NCBI GenBank assembly: GCA_026395965.1
Contig: JAPLXS010000006.1
Coordinates: 182,683-233,164, forward strand
Length of the DNA: 50,482 bases
DNA from: Candidatus Nomurabacteria bacterium
GTDB lineage: Bacteria; Patescibacteriota; Minisyncoccia; Phycocordibacterales; UBA9973
Direction: 5' to 3'
This document shows, one piece after another, positions 9,061 to 18,921 of this stretch (positions within the stretch are counted from its first letter, which is position 1; every line of letters begins with the position of its first letter). The position numbers were made by a program, and so were the translations under genes. The notes under the pieces are model-generated. The model was given only the letters and a program-made list of their open reading frames with translations. It was not told the origin of the DNA and ran no database searches.

Positions 9061-11001
9061 TTATTTTTTGTTGAGTTTTACTCCACGAACCAAAGCTCCC
9101 AATAAAATACTGAGTTTCATTGTAGCTACACCTACAACCTTGTCTGCTCCCCCGTAATAGATATGCAACAATTTACCTTTAACTGCCATTCCACAAGGAA
9201 AAACTACATTGTTTACAATTCCAATTTTTTCATATTCTTCTACTGGTTCAAAAATAGAATCAGAAGAACGAGCTATTACAATAGCTGGATCTTTCAAATC
9301 AAGCAATACAACTCCCATTCTGTAAGTATTATTACTCTTTGAAACTCCATGATAAAGCAACAACCATCCATATTTTGTTTTTATTGGTGGGGCAGAAATT
9401 CCAACTTTCAAACTATCCCATGTATTCATGCGTGGTCCCATAATACGAACACATTTTTTAACTGTCTCCTTTTCAAAATCAAGTGATTTTAAATAGTCTC
9501 CACATATTTCATTCCCTACTCTATGAATAACAAAATAGCCATCTTTTAATTTTTCAGGAAAAATACAAGTATCTTTATCATCTAGTCCTGGAGGCGTGAT
9601 AAGAATAGGTTTGCTCCAGTTCCATTTATGAGCAATAAAATCTGAAACGGAAATAGAGGAAGCTGCAACCCTTGGTGGTCCGATACTATCATAAGCTGTA
9701 TAACACATATAAATTTTTTGCTCTATTTGAACAATACGAGGGTCTTCACATCCAGAATTTCCATTAGGTATCTTTTTAATCTCAAAATCTTCTCTTGGTA
9801 CATATATAGGGTCTGGAAATCTCTCGTCTATTATAAAACCATCAAGGCTCGAAGCATATCCTATATATGAAGTATTATCATTAGAAAGAGTTCTATATAA
9901 AATATGAACTTTGTTGTCTAAGTATATAGCTGCTGGGTTAAAAGTTGCAGTTGATTCCCATCCGTTTTCACCTTTCGGGCTTATTATTGGATTTGATAGT
10001 CCCCTTTTAAAACTATAGTCAACAGCAGTTTCTATATACATACTTGATATCAAATCACTCAAGGAAACATGTGCTAGACATGTAGTAGTATCGGCTGCTC
10101 CATAATAAATACTGAGCTTGTCTTTTTCAACTAGAGCACCGGTAGGAAAAACAACATTTGAAATATAACCTGATAATTCATATGATTCCTCTGGTGCCAA
10201 TATAGGCTCTTTTGTTCTACCTATTATTTTTGATGGATCACTAGAATCAAGCAATAATGCTTCTATGCCAAAAACACGGTCTGCTCCGTCAGGTGATGGG
10301 AAATAATTTTGAATATGAGAATATATAAGCAACCAACCATATTTAGTTTTAATAGGAGGACAACCTATCTCTAAATGGTCGTATTCATTGCGACGAAAAT
10401 CTACAGTATGTTGATCTATATTATTTTCCCATTCTTCCCAAAAAGATTTATCCCACAATTGTTCTATTTTATCAAATTGAGCAATAGATACTTTTGCTGG
10501 TGGTTTGTCTGTATAAGCAGAAAAAATAACTGTTATCTTTCCATTTATTCTTTCAGGAAAAAGTGTCATAGCTTTTGCATTAAAAGGAGTTACAAGATGG
10601 CGCTCATCAACCTTTTTTAAATCTTTGGAAACAGCAACCGCTACTTTTATATTATCAGATGAAAAAGGAAAACCTGAAAGTGCTGTATAAAATATATAAT
10701 ATTTTCCTTCAAAATGAGTTACTCTTGGGTCTTCACATCCATGCATATCAAATAATTCTTCTGGTTCAAGAAAAGGTGCTCGGTCTGTAAAATGAACACC
10801 ATCTTTACTCTTACCAAAACCAATAATTGAAGTTTGTTTCTGTGTTACTATTTTATCTACAGCAGAAATAGCTCGATAAAAACCATATATTGTTTTACCT
10901 TTTTTAACAGGACACATATTGAATGCTGCAAACCCTTCCCAGTAATGATCTTTATTGGGAGTAAGTATAGGGTTATCTTCAAATCTTTTTACTACATACA
11001 T
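9061..11001 (-). CDS. Tandem GH130 glycoside phosphorylase (two catalytic modules)
   Basis: Two copies of GH130 hallmark GCEDPR (HGCEDPRVTHFEGKYYIFYTA; SGCEDPRIVQIEQKIYMCYTA) and two IYYGxAD blocks. Confidence 0.88.
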   Translation of the reverse strand: MYVVKRFEDNPILTPNKDHYWEGFAAFNMCPVKKGKTIYGFYRAISAVDKIVTQKQTSIIGFGKSKDGVHFTDRAPFLEPEELFDMHGCEDPRVTHFEGKYYIFYTALSGFPFSSDNIKVAVAVSKDLKKVDERHLVTPFNAKAMTLFPERINGKITVIFSAYTDKPPAKVSIAQFDKIEQLWDKSFWEEWENNIDQHTVDFRRNEYDHLEIGCPPIKTKYGWLLIYSHIQNYFPSPDGADRVFGIEALLLDSSDPSKIIGRTKEPILAPEESYELSGYISNVVFPTGALVEKDKLSIYYGAADTTTCLAHVSLSDLISSMYIETAVDYSFKRGLSNPIISPKGENGWESTATFNPAAIYLDNKVHILYRTLSNDNTSYIGYASSLDGFIIDERFPDPIYVPREDFEIKKIPNGNSGCEDPRIVQIEQKIYMCYTAYDSIGPPRVAASSISVSDFIAHKWNWSKPILITPPGLDDKDTCIFPEKLKDGYFVIHRVGNEICGDYLKSLDFEKETVKKCVRIMGPRMNTWDSLKVGISAPPIKTKYGWLLLYHGVSKSNNTYRMGVVLLDLKDPAIVIARSSDSIFEPVEEYEKIGIVNNVVFPCGMAVKGKLLHIYYGGADKVVGVATMKLSILLGALVRGVKLNKK

Positions 11002-11005
11002 ATTT

Positions 11006-12214
11006 TTATTTTTTCTTACTTTTTACTAATTTTATATCTACATCTTTCTTAAGGTCATCAATCAATTCTTTCAGGTTTATAGAGGCAACACAGACAAATT
11101 TATCTGCTCCTCCATAGTATACAAATAATTCTCCGTTTTTAACAACTGCTCCGCAAGAATAAATAACCCCCCATTTATGTCCATTGTTTTCATAATCTTC
11201 TTCTGGTTCAAGGATAGGATTTTTTGATCTATATATAACTTTTGTTGGGTCATTTAAATCAAGTAATAGTGCACCTAGCCTGTATCTATCTGGGTTTTTA
11301 TGATCCATAGCATGATACAAAATAAGCCAACCATCTTTTGTTTTTATTGGTGATGGTCCGATTCCACGGAACCAACTATCCCAACCACGACTGTGGTCAA
11401 TAGGCCTGGTATTGTTACTCTTTATAAATGTCTTTCCATCAAGCTCATCTAAGCTATCAAAACAACTAATTAAAATATTTGGATAAACACTATGGATTAT
11501 TGCAAATTTACCATTTATACGTTCTGGAAAAAGAACCCAGTTTTTATTTATCTCTCCAACAGGAGAAATCATAACTGCTTTTTTCCAATTCCATTTTTTC
11601 TTTTTAAAATTAGAAAGTGAAATAGATGTTAATGCTAAACGAACTGAACCCCATCCGTCAAAAGCTGTAAATATCATATAGATGGTATCTTCAATAAGTA
11701 CCACTCTTGGGTCCTCACAACCTCCACTCCACCCACCACCAGATAGGTAGTCTATTTTGGGACCAGATTCAGTATAATTAAAAAATCTTTTATAGATATG
11801 ATATGTTGGTCTACCTTCAATATTTAACCCATCATTTGAAAAAGCATATCCCAATACAGATGAGTCATCCTCCCCTACTGCTCTATATATAATATGAACT
11901 TTTCCATCATATTCAAAAGCTGTTGGATTAAATGTGGCTTTTGATTCCCATGAATACAAACTAGGTTCTATTATTGGATTATGTTGAACTTTTTTTAATT
12001 TAATATTTTTTTCTTTTAAAACTTTATTTGCTTTAGGGATAATTTTAATTTTGAGAATTTTTTTTGTACTTTTTATTTTTTTAAAAGTTAAAACTTTTTT
12101 TATCTTTTCTACAATTCCTTTTGATTTTTTTATTTTTACAGGAATAATATCAACAATTTTAGATTTATTTTTTAAACTAGGTTCTTTTATTATTTTATTT
12201 TTTGATATTTTCAT
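11006..12214 (-). CDS. GH130 glycoside phosphorylase with Lys-rich N-terminal extension
   Basis: GGCEDPRVVLIEDTIYMIFTAFDG, YYGGADKFVCVA. Confidence 0.88.
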   Translation of the reverse strand: MKISKNKIIKEPSLKNKSKIVDIIPVKIKKSKGIVEKIKKVLTFKKIKSTKKILKIKIIPKANKVLKEKNIKLKKVQHNPIIEPSLYSWESKATFNPTAFEYDGKVHIIYRAVGEDDSSVLGYAFSNDGLNIEGRPTYHIYKRFFNYTESGPKIDYLSGGGWSGGCEDPRVVLIEDTIYMIFTAFDGWGSVRLALTSISLSNFKKKKWNWKKAVMISPVGEINKNWVLFPERINGKFAIIHSVYPNILISCFDSLDELDGKTFIKSNNTRPIDHSRGWDSWFRGIGPSPIKTKDGWLILYHAMDHKNPDRYRLGALLLDLNDPTKVIYRSKNPILEPEEDYENNGHKWGVIYSCGAVVKNGELFVYYGGADKFVCVASINLKELIDDLKKDVDIKLVKSKKK

Positions 12215-12219
12215 AAAAA

Positions 12220-12594
12220 CTAGACTCTACCGTATTTATCTTCATATCTAGTTATATCTTCTTCATCAAATTCTCCTAGTGCTATCTCGAGTATTTCCAT
12301 ACCATTATCTCCGGCTTTCATTGTGTGTTTTGTTTCAACAGGGACAAATTGCTCGCTTCCTATTTCAACATCATATCTTTCATTTCCTATTTGAAACATA
12401 CCACTCCCACCAACAACACGCCAAAACTCTTCTCTTTTCTTGTGGCTTTGCAAACTAAGTTGTTCATTTGGTTTTACTGAAATTATTTTTACAGTAGAGA
12501 GAGTATTGTGTGTAAATCTACGAAAAAAACCCCATGGTCTTTCTTCTTGGTAAATTTTAAGATTATCATTCATTATTTTGAGTATAACACACAT
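12220..12594 (-). CDS. Type II mannose-6-phosphate isomerase-like cupin
   Basis: EERPWGFFRRF...QLSLQSHKKREEFWRVVGG...HTMKAGDNGMEILEIALGEFDEEDITRYEDKYGR. Confidence 0.88.
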   Translation of the reverse strand: MCVILKIMNDNLKIYQEERPWGFFRRFTHNTLSTVKIISVKPNEQLSLQSHKKREEFWRVVGGSGMFQIGNERYDVEIGSEQFVPVETKHTMKAGDNGMEILEIALGEFDEEDITRYEDKYGRV

Positions 12595-12669
12595 TTATAA
12601 TTTTATATGTCAACAATTAATTTATAAGCCCCATAATTTATTATGCGGGTCATTAATTTTAATTAAAAA

Positions 12670-13449
12670 CTATAAACCTATCCAGTTTTTAATTATTTCT
12701 TTTGATTCTATTGGTCCAGAAACTTTTATACTTTCTATCCCAGCTTCATATACTGAATAATCATTTCCTCCTGGAAAGATAGCATCGCCCATAAAAATCA
12801 TATCCTCTTTGGTCATTTCAAGTTTATTAAGCAATCTAATGAGACCCTTTGCTTTATCAAAACCCTTTGGAAGTATATCTAGGGATGTTGTACCACCTAT
12901 TATAATACTTACATCTGGTAGTTCTGACTCTAATAATCTTTTGATCTCTTGTCGTTTTACTTGCTCTGGGTCCCATAGTTTTTTTAATTCTATTGGAGCA
13001 TGTTGCCCAAGGGCCGACATTGTAATCTGAGTGAGACGATCTTCTATAACCATATCTCCTTCTACCACACTACCTATATCATAATTGCTTGAGGATATTA
13101 TATTATTTAGTGACTTTATAACATCGTTTTTTACCCCTTCAGGAAATTCTTTAATATCTGTCATTATCCAATCCTTGGATTTTTCATCATATTGGTATCG
13201 CTGACTTCCACTAGTGGAAAGTAATATTAGGTTTTTATATACAATAAATTCATCATTATCAGATATTTTTAAAAAAGGTAGGAATTGTTTTTTAAATTGT
13301 TCAAATGAACCACCAGTAATAATAACAACTATTTTTTCTTTAGCCAAAAGACATATCAATTCTGACATATCACCCTCTAAATGCTGTTTGCTCTCAGCTA
13401 AAGTTCCGTCGAGGTCAAAAGCTATAATTTTTTTATTTATTTTAATCAT
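12670..13449 (-). CDS. HAD-IIB hydrolase, eukaryotic-type phosphomannomutase-like
   Basis: FDLDGTLAESK; GGTTSLDILPKGFDKAKGL; MGDAIFPGGNDYSV. Confidence 0.78.
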   Translation of the reverse strand: MIKINKKIIAFDLDGTLAESKQHLEGDMSELICLLAKEKIVVIITGGSFEQFKKQFLPFLKISDNDEFIVYKNLILLSTSGSQRYQYDEKSKDWIMTDIKEFPEGVKNDVIKSLNNIISSSNYDIGSVVEGDMVIEDRLTQITMSALGQHAPIELKKLWDPEQVKRQEIKRLLESELPDVSIIIGGTTSLDILPKGFDKAKGLIRLLNKLEMTKEDMIFMGDAIFPGGNDYSVYEAGIESIKVSGPIESKEIIKNWIGL

Positions 13450-14086
13450 TTTTTATTTGAATTTTAAAAGTCCAATAAAATATCAATAAAAAAGAAAAAA
13501 TAAGACCTGTGTAAAAATAAAATCCGTTGTAAGCAGATGAGTCAGTCAAAATTTTCCATATACTTATAACCAGTGATTTATTATTTACAAATACATCCCA
13601 ACTATTAAAGCGCAAGAATCTACCTAGGTAAACACCAAAACTAACAAGCATTATAACAAAACCTATTATAATAGATGTAACTTTATTTGAATATTTATTT
13701 TTTATAATTTGCTCAATTTGAAACAAAGAATAAAAAAAGAATATCAACCCAATAAGCGCTGAACTAAAAATAAGCAATATATCAAATATGAGAGGAATAG
13801 ACCGAGTAGAACCAAGATGAATAAAATCAGTAATTATATATGGTGCATTAGGAATAAATAAAAGCCATAGAAATAAGCCGAAAAAGAGTATTATTTTATT
13901 AAATTTTTCCTTTTTTGAATACAACAACAAAAGAGAACTTATAACAAAAGGTATAAATGCAAGAAATATATTCCACAAAATAAAAATTAAGGATACTTTA
14001 CCCCAAAAAATAACTCTTAAAATGTTGAGAATAATTACAAATAAAACAATGGGAATAATTGATTTTGGAATTTTAATATTAAACAT
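13442..14086 (-). CDS. DUF1361-like membrane protein
   Basis: Multi-TM; LFIPNAPYIITDFIHLG, GRFLRFNSWDV. Confidence 0.75.
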   Translation of the reverse strand: MFNIKIPKSIIPIVLFVIILNILRVIFWGKVSLIFILWNIFLAFIPFVISSLLLLYSKKEKFNKIILFFGLFLWLLFIPNAPYIITDFIHLGSTRSIPLIFDILLIFSSALIGLIFFFYSLFQIEQIIKNKYSNKVTSIIIGFVIMLVSFGVYLGRFLRFNSWDVFVNNKSLVISIWKILTDSSAYNGFYFYTGLIFSFLLIFYWTFKIQIKND

Positions 14087-14090
14087 AAGT

Positions 14091-14615
14091 CTACTTTTTT
14101 GTTTTTATTTTTTGGGAATAATTTTTTATTAATTCAGAAGAACTTCTAACTTTGCCACCCTTACCTACATTAAATACCATTTCTATCCCCAATTTATTAC
14201 AAAGCTGGAATTCTGGTATATTGTCTGCAAACCTATCTCCTCCATTTGCAAAAATATTGGGTTTAATTTTTTTGATTTCTTCACATACACTCATGTCTTT
14301 GGTGTTTTTACTGTGACCAGATATAACTACTTTATCTACGCAACTAAGTGCTTCTATTATTTCGCGTCTTTCTTTTTCTGGCATAAATTCTGAGCCTTTT
14401 TTAAGATGAATCCAGTTATCATTGTTTATAACAACAACTAAAATATCACCGAGTTTTTTTGATTCTTGCATATAGCGAACATGGCCTATATGAATTGGGT
14501 CAAATCCCCCGCTGATCATAACTATCTTTTTATTTTTCTTAATAGTTTTTGTATTTTTTATAACTTTTTTCATATTATATATGTATATGATACTTCTTAA
14601 ATCAAATAAGTACAA
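14091..14615 (-). CDS. Cytidylyltransferase-family nucleotidyltransferase (RfaE C-terminal/TagD-like)
   Basis: SGGFDPIHIGHVRYMQ (HxGH), NGGDR, GGKVRSSSELI. Confidence 0.85.
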   Translation of the reverse strand: MYLFDLRSIIYIYNMKKVIKNTKTIKKNKKIVMISGGFDPIHIGHVRYMQESKKLGDILVVVINNDNWIHLKKGSEFMPEKERREIIEALSCVDKVVISGHSKNTKDMSVCEEIKKIKPNIFANGGDRFADNIPEFQLCNKLGIEMVFNVGKGGKVRSSSELIKNYSQKIKTKK

Positions 14616-14649
14616 TAAGAAAAAATGAGGTATAAAATATCAAAATATT

Positions 14650-15777
14650 CTATTTCTTTTTCAAATTTATTAAAACAATCTCACTTTGTGTTCCGATTCT
14701 TTGTGGTGGACCCCAAGTTCCCACTCCACTTGAAGTAATCACAGACATTTGGTTTAAGTAATTTAATCCATAGGAAAATTCTTTAAATATCTTTCGGGCA
14801 AGCAACGGACCTGGCCATACTTGACCATTATGAACGTGACCTGACAAAACAAGATCAAAACCTGAATTTTCAACAACAGGAAGATTATTTGGAGCATGTT
14901 TAATTAAAATTTTTGGTATATCTTTTACTATATTTAAACTTTTTAAAGTACTAGCAAGCAGTGTGTTGTTTGATCCTGTTGTATAATCAACTCCCACGAT
15001 TTGTAGACCGTCTACGTCAACAATCTTATTTGAGAGAATAACAACTCCTGCCGAAGAAAGAGACGAATTAAATTCTGAAATATTACCATAGTCCTCGTGA
15101 TTTCCTGGAGCGAAATATATCCCCTTTTCTGTGTGAATATCTTTCAAAGACATTGCTATCTCTTTACTGTTAGTTTTGGGTCCATCAAAATAATCTCCTG
15201 CTATAACAACAAGCTCTGGGTTTTGTTCATTTATTTTTTTAACAAGTTTTTTGGCAAAATTAAGGTTGCGTATATTTCCAAAATGAGAGTCTGAAAACAT
15301 TAAAATATTTTTATTATTCCAACTTTCTGGTAAATTATTTATAAATACAGTGTATTTAGTAGTTCTAATTTGATATGAATTAATTAAACCATATACACTA
15401 AAACCAATAGCAATAATATATAAAAATATACCAATTATACGAAAGACCATAGGTGACCAGCCAAAAAATGAATTAATTCCAAAAATTATTAAAATAATCA
15501 CGCTAGCCAAAAATAGAAAATACAAAGTTCCTAACCAGATTGCACTTCCTTCGTAAAAAATTAACCCTATTTTTGTATAATTTAATTGAGTAAAGAGAGT
15601 CGCGGTGATAAAACTAACCGCTCCAATTGATAACAAAATTCTTAGGGTATTGATAAAACGAATATTTGTAATATTAAAAACAATTAAAATACTTTTATAA
15701 ACAACAAAATGCCCCAAGCCAATAAGAGTAAATACAGTTAGTGCAAAAAAAATAAAAGGAAATAAAATAATTTTCAT
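14650..15777 (-). CDS. Membrane-anchored metallophosphoesterase
   Basis: SDSHFGN, AGDYFDG, APGNHEDYG, SGHVHNGQ motifs. Confidence 0.88.
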   Translation of the reverse strand: MKIILFPFIFFALTVFTLIGLGHFVVYKSILIVFNITNIRFINTLRILLSIGAVSFITATLFTQLNYTKIGLIFYEGSAIWLGTLYFLFLASVIILIIFGINSFFGWSPMVFRIIGIFLYIIAIGFSVYGLINSYQIRTTKYTVFINNLPESWNNKNILMFSDSHFGNIRNLNFAKKLVKKINEQNPELVVIAGDYFDGPKTNSKEIAMSLKDIHTEKGIYFAPGNHEDYGNISEFNSSLSSAGVVILSNKIVDVDGLQIVGVDYTTGSNNTLLASTLKSLNIVKDIPKILIKHAPNNLPVVENSGFDLVLSGHVHNGQVWPGPLLARKIFKEFSYGLNYLNQMSVITSSGVGTWGPPQRIGTQSEIVLINLKKK

Positions 15778-15996
15778 AATTTATATTATAACAGCTAAAA
15801 CCATGTTAGGATATCAAAAAATAACCTTTTGTTTATAAGATTAAAATGCTGGATGCCTATACTCTTATGTTTAAAAGAGATACCCAAAGATTCTTGTAAC
15901 ACTGTTGATTATTGATAAAATATTTTAAAATAAATCTCAGTCAATTTTTTTATACATTAAATTAAAAAATTAACTACTACTACTACTTAAAAATAC

Positions 15997-16680
15997 TCAT
16001 GTCTCAATATTTTTCTTGCACCTTGTTAGAACATTAGAAATGTTATCAAATAAATTAAAACAGTCATCTAAATTATTTAAATGACTAGAATCAATTAAGA
16101 AATCTAATACTCCCGAAGTAAATAATTTTTGATTGACTTCTTCCTGGGTCAAATTTTTTAGAGAATCATTATTTTCTTTATTTTCCAATATCAATATACT
16201 TTTTGATATCCTTAAAAAATATTTTTTTAAATATTTTAATTTTTCATCTTGACCAACTGATGATATAAAATATTTTTTTCTAACCATCTGAATTCTTTCT
16301 ATGGATCGTATTAACATACTTTGCTTATATTGATATGCATTAATATTTAAAAATTCATTTTTAAATATATTATTTCCAAAAATACACATCCCTTCATTCG
16401 CGAGATACTCTAATATAAACTCTCTACTATAGAATGATAGACCTTGAGATATTTCTTCTTGCGAATATGTATGAATATCAAGTTTGTTAAAGACATTTGA
16501 AAATAATTTAAAAATTTCATTCAACGTTGAATCTACTTTTTTTACAACTATTATCACATCGAGATCATCTGCTTTGTAATCATCTTTTAAGATTGAACCA
16601 TAAATCAAAACACAAACTAAATTATTTTTACACGAGATTAAAGATATATCTTTTTTCAGCGATAATAATTCTTTTCTCAT
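15997..16680 (-). CDS. Nucleotidyltransferase (MNT/pol-beta fold) domain protein
   Basis: VCVLIYGSILKDDYKADDLDVIIVVKK (GSxxxxDxDxD-like). Confidence 0.65.
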   Translation of the reverse strand: MRKELLSLKKDISLISCKNNLVCVLIYGSILKDDYKADDLDVIIVVKKVDSTLNEIFKLFSNVFNKLDIHTYSQEEISQGLSFYSREFILEYLANEGMCIFGNNIFKNEFLNINAYQYKQSMLIRSIERIQMVRKKYFISSVGQDEKLKYLKKYFLRISKSILILENKENNDSLKNLTQEEVNQKLFTSGVLDFLIDSSHLNNLDDCFNLFDNISNVLTRCKKNIET

Positions 16681-16681
16681 T

Positions 16682-17533
16682 TTAATTATTTTTTTTAAAA
16701 AAACTAATTTCTCTTTCTAGTACTGTCATTAAATCTTTATCTCCTAAATTTGTAATATCTATAGGAGCATAAGCTGTGTCTTTTAAAATACTGGTCCTAC
16801 TCTCAAATATTTCAGATAGTCTATTTGGTATTTCTCCTTCTTTTATAATTACTCCTTCATCTTTAATTTTTTTAGCCAAAATACTCAATCCTCTAAATAT
16901 CTCATAAACAAAACTGTGCGAGATTATAACAACTTCCGTAGATAAATTTATCTTTTCTATTTTTTTACTTGTTTTAGTTACTGAAGTCAATAATCTAATC
17001 ATTGATTCAGCATATGATTCACCATATTTATTAAAATATGCTACAAGTTCTGGATGTTTATAATTTCCATTATCTTGTAACACTGGGTCACCATATTTAT
17101 AATGTACATTTTTGTCTTCTTTTTTTAATGATTCATTATAAAAAATATCAGATGCAATTTTTAACCCCTCGAAATAAGAACCCGCCTTGTAATCTTCTGG
17201 TAAAATAAATTCACCTTGCTCTGGTGCTTTTAAATTATCTTCTATATCAAATCTAATTTTTATATCCTCACATTCTAATCTTTTTTTAATTTCAATAGCT
17301 ACTAAATCTGCAGTTTCTTTTGCTCTTATTCTTGAAGAAGTAACAAGCAAAACTGCTTTTTTATTTGATTTATGCACTTTATCTACAATAGCATTCACAA
17401 CTATTTCTAAATCTTTTTTGTTTCTTTCAGAATTTTCTAGCGGGGCATCTCTCCCATACTTTTCTAAATCATCTATATCATCAAGATGACTAGCAAACAA
17501 TATTTCTTGTTTTTTTGATGGAAATTTTTCCAT
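16682..17533 (-). CDS. Histidine-phosphatase-superfamily-like protein with degenerate RHG motif
   Basis: ILFASHLDD at RHG position, VTSSRIRAKETADLVA, VVIISHSFVYEI. Confidence 0.6.
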   Translation of the reverse strand: MEKFPSKKQEILFASHLDDIDDLEKYGRDAPLENSERNKKDLEIVVNAIVDKVHKSNKKAVLLVTSSRIRAKETADLVAIEIKKRLECEDIKIRFDIEDNLKAPEQGEFILPEDYKAGSYFEGLKIASDIFYNESLKKEDKNVHYKYGDPVLQDNGNYKHPELVAYFNKYGESYAESMIRLLTSVTKTSKKIEKINLSTEVVIISHSFVYEIFRGLSILAKKIKDEGVIIKEGEIPNRLSEIFESRTSILKDTAYAPIDITNLGDKDLMTVLEREISFFKKNN

Positions 17534-17962
17534 TTAATTTTGAATTATATGTTTAAATAAAGTATCTTTATCATTTAAAATTTTAACCATCGAGCTTGGC
17601 CTTACATCAAAATTGTTAATGTCATCTAATTTAACTTCAATAAAACCCTTTGGGATATCACCTTCGAAGATATTATTTACAATATAAACAAAACAAATCT
17701 CATGTGTTTTTTTATTTGATTTACTGTATAAATTTTCCATAATAGAACATAATTTAATATCATCAACTTTTAACCCTATTTCTTCCATAACTTCTCTTTT
17801 AATTGCTTCTTCTGAATTTTCGTTTAATTTTATCTTTCCACCTATAGTAAAAATATACCCTCCGTCTTTACTTTGTTCAAACAAAAGTCCATTTTTAGTT
17901 TTTATAAAACCAGCAACTCTAATATAAAGAGTTGTATCTTGAATTGGTATTGATAGGTCCAT
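17534..17962 (-). CDS. NUDIX hydrolase
   Basis: Nudix box GGKIKLNENSEEAIKREVMEEIGL. Confidence 0.85.
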   Translation of the reverse strand: MDLSIPIQDTTLYIRVAGFIKTKNGLLFEQSKDGGYIFTIGGKIKLNENSEEAIKREVMEEIGLKVDDIKLCSIMENLYSKSNKKTHEICFVYIVNNIFEGDIPKGFIEVKLDDINNFDVRPSSMVKILNDKDTLFKHIIQN

Positions 17963-18116
17963 TTTTTTATTGTATCATGATGCTAATCTTAATGGAAATG
18001 TAAAAAATAACCATTAATTTATATGGGTGAAAATGCTGGGTGCCTACACTCGTAGAACTTCGACTCTCATTTTTAAAGGATGTAGATTATCTTAACCTAA
18101 TTGATTCATAATCTAT

Positions 18117-18892
18117 TTATTTACCATGACATTTCTTATATTTTAAAATACTTCCACACGAACATTTCTCATTTCTACCAACTTTTTTGGTTTTATTTTC
18201 TTCTTCACTATATAAAACAGATATACCCATCCCCCCAATGGTTATTCCATTATTTCCTATAACCATTTTCTTTGTATAATTAGGAATAAGTGTTTTTAAT
18301 ATTTCATGAGAAATTTGTCTAACAGTAGCTAATTCAATTCCATTTAAATCTTCTATTTTTGAATCGTTTTTACTTACTTTCCAGCCCATAGTATTTTCTC
18401 TTATTAAAGAAGCGTATTTTTTATCAATAGATGGACCGATGTGAGCTCCCCATCTTGATTTGTTATCTTTAGAATTAAATATTCTCTAGTAAAACATTCT
18501 TTTTTAGAATCTTTAATAATTATTCTTTGCCAATAATCATTAAATGGAACCAATCCAAAAAAACTTGCTGGTATTTCATCTAAATATGGAGTATAACTTG
18601 AATTATCTCCTAAGGAAATACCTACAATTCCAACAAAACTTCCAATATACCCCTTACTAAAAAAATCATCATTAGTACATGAATCAAAAAACATAATCTT
18701 TTTCATGTTTAATTGAGACAATAATGAGTGTGAATTTTCTGTATCATGCAACAAAACTCTAATAACTGTAGCCATTTACTTAGCTACAAAAGTTTTACCA
18801 TCATCATATGAATCACATAAAAATTGAAGTGATTCAAGTTCTTCATATAAGTATTTCTTTAAGTTTTCTTCTGTTTGTTTTGTTTTAATCAT
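18117..18892 (-). pseudogene. SEC-C motif protein interrupted by in-frame TAA (18776-18778) and a 1-nt deletion frameshift (about 18440-18450); three ORF fragments 18776..18892, 18404..18775, 18117..18389
   Basis: Fragments join as MIKTKQTEENLKKYLYEELESLQFLCDSYDDGKTFVAK*MATVIRVLLHDTENSHSLL...ITNQDG/GAHIGPSIDKKYASLIRENTMGWKVSK...RQISHEIL...VGRNEKCSCGSILKYKKCHGK. Confidence 0.8.
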
Positions 18893-18921
18893 TTAGAATA
18901 TGTATTCCTAAACAAACACGG

